Shown here one piece after another: positions 24,179 through 32,818 of a DNA stretch of 64,000 nt (its first letter is position 1; every line of letters starts with the position of its first letter). Origin of the DNA: Devosia equisanguinis (lineage in GTDB: Bacteria; Pseudomonadota; Alphaproteobacteria; Rhizobiales; Devosiaceae). The DNA lies in the NCBI RefSeq assembly GCF_900631955.1, contig NZ_UZWD01000015.1, forward strand, positions 53,454 through 117,453, in the 5' to 3' direction. A program made the translations under genes and the position numbers. The notes below the pieces were generated by a model. The model searched no databases. It was not told the origin of the DNA and saw only the letters and a list, made by a program, of their open reading frames with translations.

Positions 24179-25606
24179 CTATGCCGCGAGGGGACGGAAT
24201 GTGCCATTGGTGTAGCACAGCACCCGATCGGCGATGTCTTCGAGCATGGCCCGGTCGTGGCTGACCACGACAATGGCGGTGCCGGAGGCGGAAGCGGCGG
24301 TCAGCAGATCGAGCACCTGGTATTTCGAAACGGTGTCGAGCGCGCTGGTGGGCTCGTCGGCCAGGAGCAATGCCGGCCGTCCGATCAGTGCCCGCGACAC
24401 GGCGATGCGCTGGCACTGGCCGGAGGAGAGTTCGCCCGGCCGGCTTTCAGGGTCCAGCGTGGCGAGGCCCACTTGAGCGAGAGCCGCTAGTGCGCGGGCA
24501 CGGCGCTCGCGGCCCGAGAGGCGCGGCAGATGCGGCGCCGTCAGCGGCTCGGTCAAGCTCTTCCAAATCGGCCAGCGGGCATTGAGACCGGCCACCGGAT
24601 CCTGGAAGATCGGCATAACCGTGCCGGGCGCGCGGATCGCCGCATGCCGGGTAACGGCGCCGCTATCGGGTCGATCGAGCCCCGAAGCGAGGCGCAGCAA
24701 GGTGGACTTGCCGCAGCCGGACGGGCCGGTAATGCCGATGATCTCACCCGGAGCAATGGCGAGGTCGAGATTGTCGAGCACGGTGCGATTGTGGCGGCCG
24801 GCACCGAACCGGCGGGAAACGCCGGCGAGCGTCAGCAGCGGCGGCGTGGCATTGGCGGCGCGCCGGGCGGCAGACGGACGGGATTGAGCGCGCGGGCCGG
24901 TCAGCTTTTCAAGATCGAATGCCGTGGCGGGGCCGGTCTCCACGATCCGCCCGGCATCGAGCAGGGCAATGCGATCGGCATGGCGCAGCACCAGCTCGAG
25001 ATCGTGGCTGATCAGCAGGATGCCGCTGCCTGACTGCTTGAGCATATCGAGAATGGCGTCAGCACGGTCGGCGTCGAGGGCACTGGTGGGCTCATCGGCG
25101 ATCAATAGGGACGGATTGTGCGCGGTGGCCGCAGCGATGGAGGCGCGCTGCAGCATGCCGCCGCTCCATTGATGCGGATATTGCCACATGCGCTGGGCGG
25201 TTTCGGTGATCCCCGCGGTCGCGAGGCCATTCGCCACCGCATGCTCTGGCAGGCCAAGACCATGGGCATGCCAGGCGTCGGCAACGTGATCATGCACGGG
25301 ACGCAGGGGATCGCAGGCCTGATAGGGGTCCTGGGCGACATAGCCGATGCGCCGGCCGCGCAGGGACCGCAGGGCCGCTTCGTCCAGCTGCAAGAGCTCG
25401 CGGCCTTCGAACGCGACAGCACCGCGCGCCGCGATGCCCTTGGGCAGGAGGCCGAGAATGGCGCGAGCCATGGTGGATTTGCCGGAGCCGGAGGGGCCGA
25501 CCAGAGCCACGCACTCCCCTGCCCCGACGGAGAGGTTGACGCGATTGAGGGCGAGGCGTGCATCGCCATAGTCGACACAGAGATCGGTGAGGGACAAAAG
25601 GGTCAT
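24179..25606 (-). CDS. Peptide/nickel-type ABC transporter, fused double ATPase
   Basis: Two complete ABC domains in one chain of 475 residues, where most systems have separate DppD and DppF. First domain: Walker A GPSGSGKST, signature WSGGMLQRASIA, Walker B LLIADEPTSALD. Second domain: Walker A GPSGCGKST, signature LSSGQCQRIAVSRAL, Walker B LLLADEPTSALD. It drives uptake through the two permeases encoded upstream. The start at 25606 overlaps the permease stop (ATGA). An open frame continuing to 25756 is not used. Confidence 0.92.
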   Translation of the reverse strand: MTLLSLTDLCVDYGDARLALNRVNLSVGAGECVALVGPSGSGKSTMARAILGLLPKGIAARGAVAFEGRELLQLDEAALRSLRGRRIGYVAQDPYQACDPLRPVHDHVADAWHAHGLGLPEHAVANGLATAGITETAQRMWQYPHQWSGGMLQRASIAAATAHNPSLLIADEPTSALDADRADAILDMLKQSGSGILLISHDLELVLRHADRIALLDAGRIVETGPATAFDLEKLTGPRAQSRPSAARRAANATPPLLTLAGVSRRFGAGRHNRTVLDNLDLAIAPGEIIGITGPSGCGKSTLLRLASGLDRPDSGAVTRHAAIRAPGTVMPIFQDPVAGLNARWPIWKSLTEPLTAPHLPRLSGRERRARALAALAQVGLATLDPESRPGELSSGQCQRIAVSRALIGRPALLLADEPTSALDTVSKYQVLDLLTAASASGTAIVVVSHDRAMLEDIADRVLCYTNGTFRPLAA

Positions 25607-26499
25607 GAGCGGCCCTTGGGTTCGAGCACGTCGCGCAGCCCATTGCCGATGAGGTTGGAGGCCATGACCGAGGCGAAGATGGTGACAGCCGGGGCCAGCA
25701 GAAGCCAGGGGGCGATGGGGAAATAGAAGCGGGATTCGGCCAGCATGGCGCCCCATTCGGCATAAGGCGGCTGCACGCCGAGGCCGAGAAAGGAAAAGCC
25801 GGAAATGGCCGCGATCATGCCGCCCATGCCCAGGGTGGCGACGACAGCCAATTGCAGGGCGACGCCGGGCAGGATGTGGCCGAAGAGAATGCGGGGCCAG
25901 CCGATGCCGGCCATGCGCGCTGCGACGACATCGGGCCGCTGCCGCGCCGACAGGGTGAGCGCACGGGAGAGCCGGGCATAATAGGCCCAGTCGGCAATGA
26001 CCAAAGCCAGCAGCAGGTTGAGAAAGCCGGGGCCCAGAATGCCGATAATGGCAAAGGCCAGCACCAGGCCGGGCAAGGTCATCATCACATCGACCAGGCG
26101 CATGAGCACGGTATCGACGATCCCGCCGGCCAGACCCGCTATGGTGCCGATAACGAGACCGATCGCAAAGATGGTGCCCAGCACCAGCGCCGCTGCGCCG
26201 ATGGAACGATGGGCGCCGTCGAGCAGGCGCGAGAGCACGTCGCGGCCGGTGGCGTCGGTGCCCAGCCAGTGCGCGGCGCCGGGTGGCTTGAGGGTCGCGG
26301 CATAATCGGGCCAGTTTGGCTCATAGGGAGCAATGAAGGGACCGAGCGCTGCCAGGATCAACAGCGCCAGCGCCAGCACCAGCCCGGTGCGGAAACCGCC
26401 ATGGGCAAGCAGGCGCGGCCAGAGCCGGCGCGATGTTCCCGGCGTCATGGCGATGGGGGCGGGACGGGCGACGGCGGCAAAGCGGTCGAGCAGGGTCAT
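25603..26499 (-). CDS. Peptide/nickel-type ABC permease, DppC/NikC family
   Basis: Inner-membrane permease of 298 residues. The N-terminal cytoplasmic tail is followed by a helix, then a loop with HWLGTDATGRDVLSRLL, typical of DppC/NikC, and five more helices. The coupling EAA-type loop is around VVAARMAGIGWPRILFGHIL. Overlaps both neighbours by four bases, so the three genes are translationally coupled. Confidence 0.93.
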   Translation of the reverse strand: MTLLDRFAAVARPAPIAMTPGTSRRLWPRLLAHGGFRTGLVLALALLILAALGPFIAPYEPNWPDYAATLKPPGAAHWLGTDATGRDVLSRLLDGAHRSIGAAALVLGTIFAIGLVIGTIAGLAGGIVDTVLMRLVDVMMTLPGLVLAFAIIGILGPGFLNLLLALVIADWAYYARLSRALTLSARQRPDVVAARMAGIGWPRILFGHILPGVALQLAVVATLGMGGMIAAISGFSFLGLGVQPPYAEWGAMLAESRFYFPIAPWLLLAPAVTIFASVMASNLIGNGLRDVLEPKGRS

Positions 26500-27437
26500 G
26501 CCGGACTCCGCAGGCGGGGATCGAGCAGCATGGCGACGATATCGACGAGCAGGCTGGCGGCGACATAGCTCAAGCCGCTCAAGAGCACAAAGCCCTGGAT
26601 GACCGGATAGTCGCGAGCGGAGAGCGCCTGCAGCACATAGCGGCCGACACCGGGCCAGGTGAAGATTTCCTCGATGATCGGGGCGCCGCCAATCAGCGCG
26701 CCGATACTGATGCCGATGGAGGTGAGGAAGGGCAGCATGCCATTGGGCAGAGCATGGCGCAGCAGCACGCGCCAGCGGGTGGCACCGCGGGCGCGGGCGA
26801 CGAGGGCATGATTGGCATTGCCGGCCTCGATCAGGCTGGCGCGCAGCAATTGCGTCCAGCCGGCGGCGCGATCGATGCCGATGGTGAGGGCGGGAATGAG
26901 CACGAGAGCCAGTGTGCCCTGCGGCAGGACCTTTCCGATGCCGGCGCCGACGACCAGATATTGCAGCACCAGCAGCGCGAAGACGAAGGTGGGAAGCGCC
27001 GCGCCGATCTGGGTGTAGAAGAGAATGATCCGATCGGGCCAGCGGTCACGCCAGGCGGCGGCGATGATGGCGAGCATGATCGAGAGCAGCACCGAGGCGG
27101 CGAGCGCCGTGCCCAGCAAAAGCAAGGTCGCGGGCAGGCGCTCGGCGATTTCGGCCAGCACCGGACGGCCGGTGCGGTAGGAGGTGGAGAGGTCGCCCCC
27201 CGCCACCTTGCCCAACCATTGCAGATATTGCAGCGGCAGAGGCTGATCGAGCCCCATTTCCGCCCGCAGATTGGCGATCTGCAGATCGTTTGGTTCGGTG
27301 ATGTGCCTGGCCTCGAGGATGCGCATCACCGGGTCACCGGGGGCCAGCGGCAGCAGGGCCCAGACCAGCGTGCTGGCGACCAGGGCCGTCAGCACTGCCT
27401 GGAGCAATCGGCGAAGAATTGCTGCCGCCAGCGTCAT
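26496..27437 (-). CDS. Peptide/nickel-type ABC permease, DppB/NikB family
   Basis: Inner-membrane permease of 313 residues. The N-terminal helix MTLAAAILRRLLQAVLTALV is followed by APGDPVMRILEARHI and a loop with MGLDQPLPLQYLQWLGKVAGGDL, all typical of the DppB group. The EAA-like loop is HALVARARGATRWRVLLRHALP. It pairs with the DppC-type permease and lies 2 bases after the binding-protein stop. Confidence 0.93.
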   Translation of the reverse strand: MTLAAAILRRLLQAVLTALVASTLVWALLPLAPGDPVMRILEARHITEPNDLQIANLRAEMGLDQPLPLQYLQWLGKVAGGDLSTSYRTGRPVLAEIAERLPATLLLLGTALAASVLLSIMLAIIAAAWRDRWPDRIILFYTQIGAALPTFVFALLVLQYLVVGAGIGKVLPQGTLALVLIPALTIGIDRAAGWTQLLRASLIEAGNANHALVARARGATRWRVLLRHALPNGMLPFLTSIGISIGALIGGAPIIEEIFTWPGVGRYVLQALSARDYPVIQGFVLLSGLSYVAASLLVDIVAMLLDPRLRSPA

Positions 27438-27439
27438 GG

Positions 27440-28975
27440 TTACTGCGCCGGGCTCGGCTTGGTCTCCCAGGAGACGTGGTAGAGCGCGAAGCTTGGCTGC
27501 TGGCCGGCATAGAGATCGTTGACGACGATACGGCCCTTATGGATGGTCATGGCGAAGACATAGGGGTCCTCGTCCACGAGAATGGTCTGGATGCGCTCAA
27601 GGATGGCATCGCGGCGCGCGGTATCCACCGTGACCTTGAGCTCGGCGACCAGTTCCTGGACTTCGGGATTGTCGTAGCCGACAAAATTGCGGCTGCTGGC
27701 AGTGGTCAGGTAGCGGTTGAGGAAAGGCGAGGTAACACCCCAGCTCACCGTGCCTTCGCTGGAAATACCCAGATCCCAGCCCGGCGCGCCGCCGACCAGG
27801 GCGGCATAGACGTCATCGACCGACTGGATATTGACCACGATGCCCAGCTTGCGCAATTGCGCCTGCAGCGCCCCGCTCAGCGGCACCAGATCGGGTTGCT
27901 GGGGATAGATGATGAGATTGATGGTGAGCGGCTCGCCATCCTTCTTGCGCAGATCGCCATCCAGCACCCAGCCGGCATCATCGAGCAGCGCTGCGGCTGC
28001 CGCCGGGTCGGTCTCGTAATTCTCTACGGCCCAGGGGAAGCTGGCATTGTAGAGGCTGCGCGCCTGCTCGAGCGCCCCGCCAAAGACGGTATTGGCAAGT
28101 TCGTCATAGTCCACCGCCTTGAGCAGCGCCTGACGCACGCGCACATCGTCGAACGGGGCTTCCTTGATGTTCATGAAGCCCAGGAACCCGCCGGTGGAGG
28201 GCGTGCCGGAATTGAAGTGGATGCCGGGCGTGGCATCGACCACGGCGCGCGCGGCGATAGGCGGATAAAGGGCGATATCGGCCTCGTTGTTCTGCACCGC
28301 CAGAATGCGGGCATTGGGATCGCTGACAAAGCTGACAGTGACCCCCGGCAAGGCAGGCTCGCCGCGCCAGTAGTCGTCGTAACGGGTGGTCTGCAACTGA
28401 TCGCCATTGAGCGCGGCGACCTGATAGGGGCCGGTATAGATGCCGGCGCCGACCAGTGCCGCCCAATCCTCGCCCACCGCATCGACGGCCTCGGCATCAT
28501 AGATCAGGAACACGCTTTCATTGGACAGAATGCCAGGCAGTTCCGGCCAGGGCGCGGCGGTGCGGATGGTGATCTCGTGATCGCCGGTTTTTTCGAACAC
28601 CGCCCCTTCCGGAACACTGCCCTTGGCCGAGTCCGAGGTGGCGAGCGCGCGATTGATGGCCGCCAGCACCGTGTCGGCATTGACCGGCTTGCCGTTCTGG
28701 AACGTCACTTCGGGACGGATACGAGCCACCCAGGTGGTGTCGTCCACGGCATCGAGGCTTTCGAGCAACCAGGGTTGGTTGGTGCCATCGCGCTCGAACT
28801 TCATCAGCAGTTCGGCGACGCCGAATTCCTGCATCCAGAAGCCGTCTTCCGACGGGTTCATCGACTCGATGTCGAAGGAGGTGACGATGCGCAACGGCGC
28901 CGGGCCATCCTGGGCCAGGACGGCGGTCGAGGTGAGGGCGAGCGCCAACAGGGCGGCGAGAGACGATTTGATCAT
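27440..28975 (-). CDS. Peptide/nickel-type substrate-binding protein (SBP family 5)
   Basis: Periplasmic binding protein of 511 residues with a signal peptide (MIKSSLAALLALALTSTAVL, cleavage after AQDG). DPNARILAVQNNEADIALYP and VRQALLKAVDYDELANTVFGG are standard for SBP_bac_5 proteins. The ligand could be a peptide, nickel or cobalt chelate, or another small molecule. The [2Fe-2S] protein encoded just upstream, which overlaps its start by four bases, hints at a metal-related ligand (inference). Confidence 0.9.
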   Translation of the reverse strand: MIKSSLAALLALALTSTAVLAQDGPAPLRIVTSFDIESMNPSEDGFWMQEFGVAELLMKFERDGTNQPWLLESLDAVDDTTWVARIRPEVTFQNGKPVNADTVLAAINRALATSDSAKGSVPEGAVFEKTGDHEITIRTAAPWPELPGILSNESVFLIYDAEAVDAVGEDWAALVGAGIYTGPYQVAALNGDQLQTTRYDDYWRGEPALPGVTVSFVSDPNARILAVQNNEADIALYPPIAARAVVDATPGIHFNSGTPSTGGFLGFMNIKEAPFDDVRVRQALLKAVDYDELANTVFGGALEQARSLYNASFPWAVENYETDPAAAAALLDDAGWVLDGDLRKKDGEPLTINLIIYPQQPDLVPLSGALQAQLRKLGIVVNIQSVDDVYAALVGGAPGWDLGISSEGTVSWGVTSPFLNRYLTTASSRNFVGYDNPEVQELVAELKVTVDTARRDAILERIQTILVDEDPYVFAMTIHKGRIVVNDLYAGQQPSFALYHVSWETKPSPAQ

Positions 28976-29733
28976 GCGGATTGATCCTCATGGGACGGGG
29001 AAGGATGACGCGCGGCCTTGGCCGTGTGGATGAGCAGGTCGGGAAGCGTGCGGCCCTCGGCCAGCACATCGCCGACGAAACGGCGGACGCTGTCGGCATC
29101 GGGCAGGCGATACCATTCGCCGCGCGGATAGAGCGCCACCATAGGCCCTTGATTGCAGGGATAGAGGCACCCGGTGCGCGCGGTCAGGCACTCATTGGCA
29201 ATGCCCTGCCGGGCGGTCTCTTCCTTGAGCGCATGCAGCAGCGAGGCGGCATCGCGATAGTGGCAGCGCGGGCCGGTGCAGACGAGCAGATGATGGGTGA
29301 AATCGGGCGGATCCTGCCAGCCGGGCTTGCCGAGCGAGGGTTTCACCCCCACCACCGGCTTGGCCTTGTCGATATTGGCGAAGGCCTGCTGCACCGCCTC
29401 GGTCATCACCAGGGGCGCAAGGCTGCTGTCCTGGCCGATCAGCAGCGACACATCGTCGAGCCCGCGCTGTTCGACCCAGCTGGCGACTGCGCCCGGCAGC
29501 CAGGCCAAGAGGCTCTCGGTGAAGGGCATGCCCAGCGGCTGAATGAGAATGCGGAGGTGGCCATCGCCATAAAGCGTATCGAGCGCATCCGGCAGCGAGG
29601 CGCCGGTGCCCTCGAGCCGGATGAGCAAAGAGGGGCATGGCGCCTCGGCCTCGGTCGCCTGGCGCAGCTCGGTGAGGCGGCGCTGGCTGAGATTATAGGC
29701 CGAGATGACGAAGAGGCAGGCATCAGGCTGCAT
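28972..29733 (-). CDS. Thioredoxin-like [2Fe-2S] protein with N-terminal chelatase-like domain
   Basis: Protein of 253 residues. The C-terminal half is a thioredoxin-like [2Fe-2S] ferredoxin with ligand pairs in LLVCTGPRCHYRD and ARTGCLYPCNQGPMV. The N-terminal ~130 residues (ACLFVISAYNLSQRRLTELR, then a second repeat-like half) resemble a sirohydrochlorin/cobalt-chelatase-like fold only loosely. The ATG at 29733 is preferred to a TTG at 29772. It overlaps the binding-protein gene by four bases and is first in the ABC operon. Such ferredoxins are often met in cobalamin or metal-uptake gene sets. I find no cobalamin riboswitch upstream. Confidence 0.75.
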   Translation of the reverse strand: MQPDACLFVISAYNLSQRRLTELRQATEAEAPCPSLLIRLEGTGASLPDALDTLYGDGHLRILIQPLGMPFTESLLAWLPGAVASWVEQRGLDDVSLLIGQDSSLAPLVMTEAVQQAFANIDKAKPVVGVKPSLGKPGWQDPPDFTHHLLVCTGPRCHYRDAASLLHALKEETARQGIANECLTARTGCLYPCNQGPMVALYPRGEWYRLPDADSVRRFVGDVLAEGRTLPDLLIHTAKAARHPSPSHEDQSA

Positions 29734-30246
29734 GGACGCGGCCCCCCGGCAAAGCCACGAAAAAGGCGACAAAGATCATCCCCCGGTCGCGAACCGGCAC
29801 GGTCGTCGTGCTACCCTGCATTGAGGCATTCCTCCGCCCGCTGTTCTGAAGACGCGGGTCCATTATAGGAATGGTTCACCAGCTTGAACCAAAAAACCTG
29901 CACAAAACTGCAGAATTTTTGACGCCGACCGCAAAACCCCGGTTTTCCGGGATTTTGAGCGATTTTGAGGCCGATGCAGTGCCTGGTGCCTGCCCGTTCC
30001 GTGCAGAGCAAGCAGGGTGTGGCGGCCCGGTGCGGCGTCGAACGCGGGCACCGCGTCCTTTACACGCATGCCAGTGGAATGGCCGCTTTGTGATTGGGTG
30101 GCTATGCTTGGGAACTTGAGCAGTGCCGGGCTTTACGGTCAAATCCTATCGGCGCACCGCCTCGGGTGGCGCAGGATCGTAAGGGCCGACACGCAGAACC
30201 GGCATACTCGCCCATAGGGGCCAACCAGAACGCAAGGGCCGCATCG
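29734..30246. other. 513-base gap between divergent operons, control region only
   Basis: No convincing gene is present; short open frames here overlap each other on both strands. The left end has a promoter and operator for the [2Fe-2S]/ABC operon (next entry), and the right end is the leader of cydA with AAGGG before its start. I find neither a cobalamin riboswitch nor an FNR-type box. Confidence 0.5.
29862..29890 (-). promoter_or_regulatory. Promoter and palindromic operator of the [2Fe-2S]/ABC operon
   Basis: On the minus strand a perfect -10 hexamer TATAAT (29862-29867) is preceded by the inverted repeat GGTTCA-N6-TGAACC (29873-29890), which covers the -10/-35 spacer. A repressor bound there would block transcription. 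A lone CCTGCACA half-site lies a little further upstream at 29897. The regulator is unknown. Confidence 0.6.
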
Positions 30247-31671
30247 ATGACCTTCGGACTGACTGCAGAGATCCTGGCGCGCATCCAGTTCGCCTTCACG
30301 GTCTCCTTCCACTTCATCTTCCCGGCCTTTTCCATCGGCACAGCCAGTTTCCTGGCCGTGCTCAATGCGCTGTGGCTGTGGAAGCGGGACCCGGCCTATC
30401 TCAAGCTCTTCGAATATTGGAAGACCATCTTTGCCGTGACCTTCGGCATGGGCGTGGTGTCCGGAATCGTGATGAGCTACCAGTTCGGCACCAACTGGTC
30501 GGTGTTTTCCGAAAAGGCCGGCGCCGTCATCGGGCCGCTGATGGGCTATGAAGTGCTCACCGCCTTCTTCCTCGAGGCCGGATTCCTCGGCATTGCCCTA
30601 TTCGGCCGCAAGCGCGTCGGCGACGGACTGCACATGGTGGCTGTCGCCATGGTCGCCATTGGCACGCTGATTTCGGCCACCTGGATCACCTCGGCCAATT
30701 CCTGGATGCACACACCCGCCGGCTTCAGCCTAGACGCCAATGGCGCCTTCATTCCCGAGGACTGGTGGGCGATCATCTTCAACCCATCCTTCCCCTATCG
30801 GTTGACCCATACCGTGCTGGCCGCCTTCCTCACCACTGCCTTCGCCGTCGGCGCGGTCGGCGCCTGGCATCTGTTGAAGGATCGCGAAAACCGGCAGGCG
30901 CGCATCATGTTCTCCATGGCCATGTGGATGGCCGCGATCGTCACGCCGATCCAGATTTTCGTGGGCGACATGCACGGGCTCAATACGCTCGAGCACCAGC
31001 CCGCCAAGATCGCGGCGATGGAGGGCCATTACGAAACCCACACGGATGGCGCGCCGCTGATCCTGTTCGGCATTCCGGACGATGAGGCCGAAACCACCCA
31101 TTACGCCGTGGAAATCCCCAAGCTCGGCTCGCTCATCCTCACCCATTCGCTGGATGGCGAGGTCAAGGGCCTCAAGGAATGGGACCGCGCCGACCGGCCC
31201 CCGGCGCTCATCCCCTTCTTCACCTTCCGCATCATGGTCGGCATTGGCTTTCTGATGCTCGGGCTCGGCATGTGGTCGCTGTGGTCGCGCTGGCGCAAGA
31301 CGCTCTACACCAATCGCTGGCTGCACCGCTCGGCGGTGGTGATGGGCGGCTCGGGCTTCGTCGCGGTGCTGGCAGGCTGGTACACGACCGAAGTCGGACG
31401 CCAGCCCTATACGGTCTATGGCCTGATGCGGACCGCCGACAGCCTTTCGCCGGTGGACGCGCCGGCGGTGGGCGCATCGCTCGTCGCCTTCGTCATTGTC
31501 TATTTCCTCGTCTTCGGCGCCGGGGTCTTCTACCTCTTCCGCCTGTTCCGCCGCCCGCCCATTCTCGATGAGGACCACGAACTGGACAAGGCGCCGCATC
31601 GCGCCGCCGGCATCACCCCCGGCCCGGCCCAGGAAGACCCGATCAAGGAAGGACTACGCCATGCCGATTGA
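30247..31671 (+). CDS. cydA: Cyanide-insensitive bd-type quinol oxidase subunit I
   Basis: Haem-bearing subunit of a bd-family terminal oxidase (CioA type), 474 residues, reducing oxygen to water with quinol in the inner membrane. The N-terminal ARIQFAFTVSFHFIFPAFSI holds the haem histidine H22; GMGVVSGIVMSYQFGTNW and PIQIFVGDMHGLNTLEHQPAKIA match the family. The Q-loop is short, as in cyanide-insensitive oxidases rather than the long E. coli CydA form. The ATG at 30247 is used; the open frame extends upstream to 30094 without support. It overlaps cydB by eleven bases. Confidence 0.95.
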   Translation: MTFGLTAEILARIQFAFTVSFHFIFPAFSIGTASFLAVLNALWLWKRDPAYLKLFEYWKTIFAVTFGMGVVSGIVMSYQFGTNWSVFSEKAGAVIGPLMGYEVLTAFFLEAGFLGIALFGRKRVGDGLHMVAVAMVAIGTLISATWITSANSWMHTPAGFSLDANGAFIPEDWWAIIFNPSFPYRLTHTVLAAFLTTAFAVGAVGAWHLLKDRENRQARIMFSMAMWMAAIVTPIQIFVGDMHGLNTLEHQPAKIAAMEGHYETHTDGAPLILFGIPDDEAETTHYAVEIPKLGSLILTHSLDGEVKGLKEWDRADRPPALIPFFTFRIMVGIGFLMLGLGMWSLWSRWRKTLYTNRWLHRSAVVMGGSGFVAVLAGWYTTEVGRQPYTVYGLMRTADSLSPVDAPAVGASLVAFVIVYFLVFGAGVFYLFRLFRRPPILDEDHELDKAPHRAAGITPGPAQEDPIKEGLRHAD

Positions 31672-32665
31672 TCTTCCCACCATCTGGGCCGGCATCATCG
31701 CCTTTGCCGTCCTGGCCTATGTCGTGCTCGATGGCTTTGATCTGGGGATCGGTATTCTGTTCCCGTTCTTTCCGGCGCGACAGGAGCGGGACCTGATGAC
31801 CAATTCCATCGCGCCGGTCTGGGACGGCAACGAAACCTGGCTGGTGCTGGGCGGCGGCGGCCTCATGGCTGTGTTTCCGGTGGCCTATGCCACCGTGCTG
31901 CCGGCGCTCTATATGCCCATTATCATCATGCTGTTGGGGCTGATCTTCCGGGGCGTGGCCTTCGAGTTCCGCTGGCGCACGCAGCGCGCCTCGCATTATT
32001 GGGACTATGGCTTCTGGATCGGCTCGACTCTGGCCGGCTTCACACAGGGTATTGCGCTGGGCGCACTGGTGCAGGGCATTACCGTGGTGGATCGGGCCTA
32101 TGCTGGGGGCTGGTGGGATTGGCTGTCGCCGTTCTCGATCCTCACCGGCTTTGCCGTAGTCGTGGGCTATGCGCTTCTGGGCGCCTGCTGGCTCAATCTC
32201 AAGACGCTGGGCGCGGTGCAGGACAAGGCGCGCAAGCTCGCCAAGGGCCTGGGCATCGCCATGCTGGTGCTGATCGCCGCCGTGTCCCTGTGGAGCCCCT
32301 TCATCAATCCGGTCTATTTCGAGCGCTGGTTCGGCTGGCCGACGGCGTTCTTTTCCGCGCTGGTCCCGCTCCTGCTTGCGGTCTGTGCGTTCCTGCTCTG
32401 GCACGGCCTGACCAATGACAAGCACCTGCAGCCGTTCCTCGCGGCGCTGGGGCTGTTCGTCTTGAGCTTTGTGGGTCTGGGGATCAGCTTTTATCCCTAT
32501 ATCGTGCCCGGCAGCCTCACCATTGCGGAGGCGGCAGCGCCGGATTCCTCGCTGATGTTCCTGCTGGTAGGCGCTGTGATCCTGGTGCCGACGATCCTGG
32601 CCTATACCGGCTACGCCTATTGGGTCTTCCGCGGCAAGCTCGACCCCGAAGAAGGCTATCACTGA
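31661..32665 (+). CDS. cydB: Cyanide-insensitive bd-type quinol oxidase subunit II
   Basis: Second membrane subunit (CioB/CydB), 334 residues, with about eight helices. MPIDLPTIWAGIIAFAVLAY and YVVLDGFDLGIGILFPF are typical, as is PVWDGNETWLVLGGGGLMAV. AAGGA stands seven bases before the ATG at 31661, inside the cydA coding end. It stabilises the haem subunit. It shares one base with the next tiny gene. Confidence 0.95.
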   Translation: MPIDLPTIWAGIIAFAVLAYVVLDGFDLGIGILFPFFPARQERDLMTNSIAPVWDGNETWLVLGGGGLMAVFPVAYATVLPALYMPIIIMLLGLIFRGVAFEFRWRTQRASHYWDYGFWIGSTLAGFTQGIALGALVQGITVVDRAYAGGWWDWLSPFSILTGFAVVVGYALLGACWLNLKTLGAVQDKARKLAKGLGIAMLVLIAAVSLWSPFINPVYFERWFGWPTAFFSALVPLLLAVCAFLLWHGLTNDKHLQPFLAALGLFVLSFVGLGISFYPYIVPGSLTIAEAAAPDSSLMFLLVGAVILVPTILAYTGYAYWVFRGKLDPEEGYH

Positions 32666-32775
32666 TGCCAGACGTCCCCCGGCACCGCTATCTCTGGTTC
32701 TTCGGGCTGTGGATCGCCGGCGTGCTCTGCGTCACCGCCATCGGCCTCGTGGTCAAGCTGTTCCTGGCGGGGTGA
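32665..32775 (+). CDS. DUF2474-type small membrane protein of the bd oxidase
   Basis: A 36-residue protein, MPDVPRHRYLWFFGLW followed by a single hydrophobic helix and ending VVKLFLAG. Its ATG overlaps the cydB stop (TGATG). DUF2474 proteins occur at this place in cioAB operons and are regarded as the equivalent of CydX, a small subunit needed for stable oxidase. It is so short that automatic gene calling can miss it. Confidence 0.85.
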   Translation: MPDVPRHRYLWFFGLWIAGVLCVTAIGLVVKLFLAG

Positions 32776-32781
32776 AGCGGG

Positions 32782-32810
32782 GCCGCAAAGACCGGCGGGG
32801 TCTTTGCGGC
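32782..32810. terminator. Hairpin shared by cyd operon and convergent ALDH gene
   Basis: Perfect 12-base stem, arms 32782-32793 and 32799-32810, five-base loop, lying between the stop codons of convergent genes (32775 and 32819). It lacks a T-run but is well placed as a two-way terminator. Confidence 0.65.
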
Positions 32811-32818
32811 TTGAGCGA

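Noticed and set aside
29734..30246. Cobalamin riboswitch before the [2Fe-2S]/ABC operon
   Set aside because: Expected because of the metal-uptake look of the operon, but the conserved B12-box and core sequences are absent on both strands.
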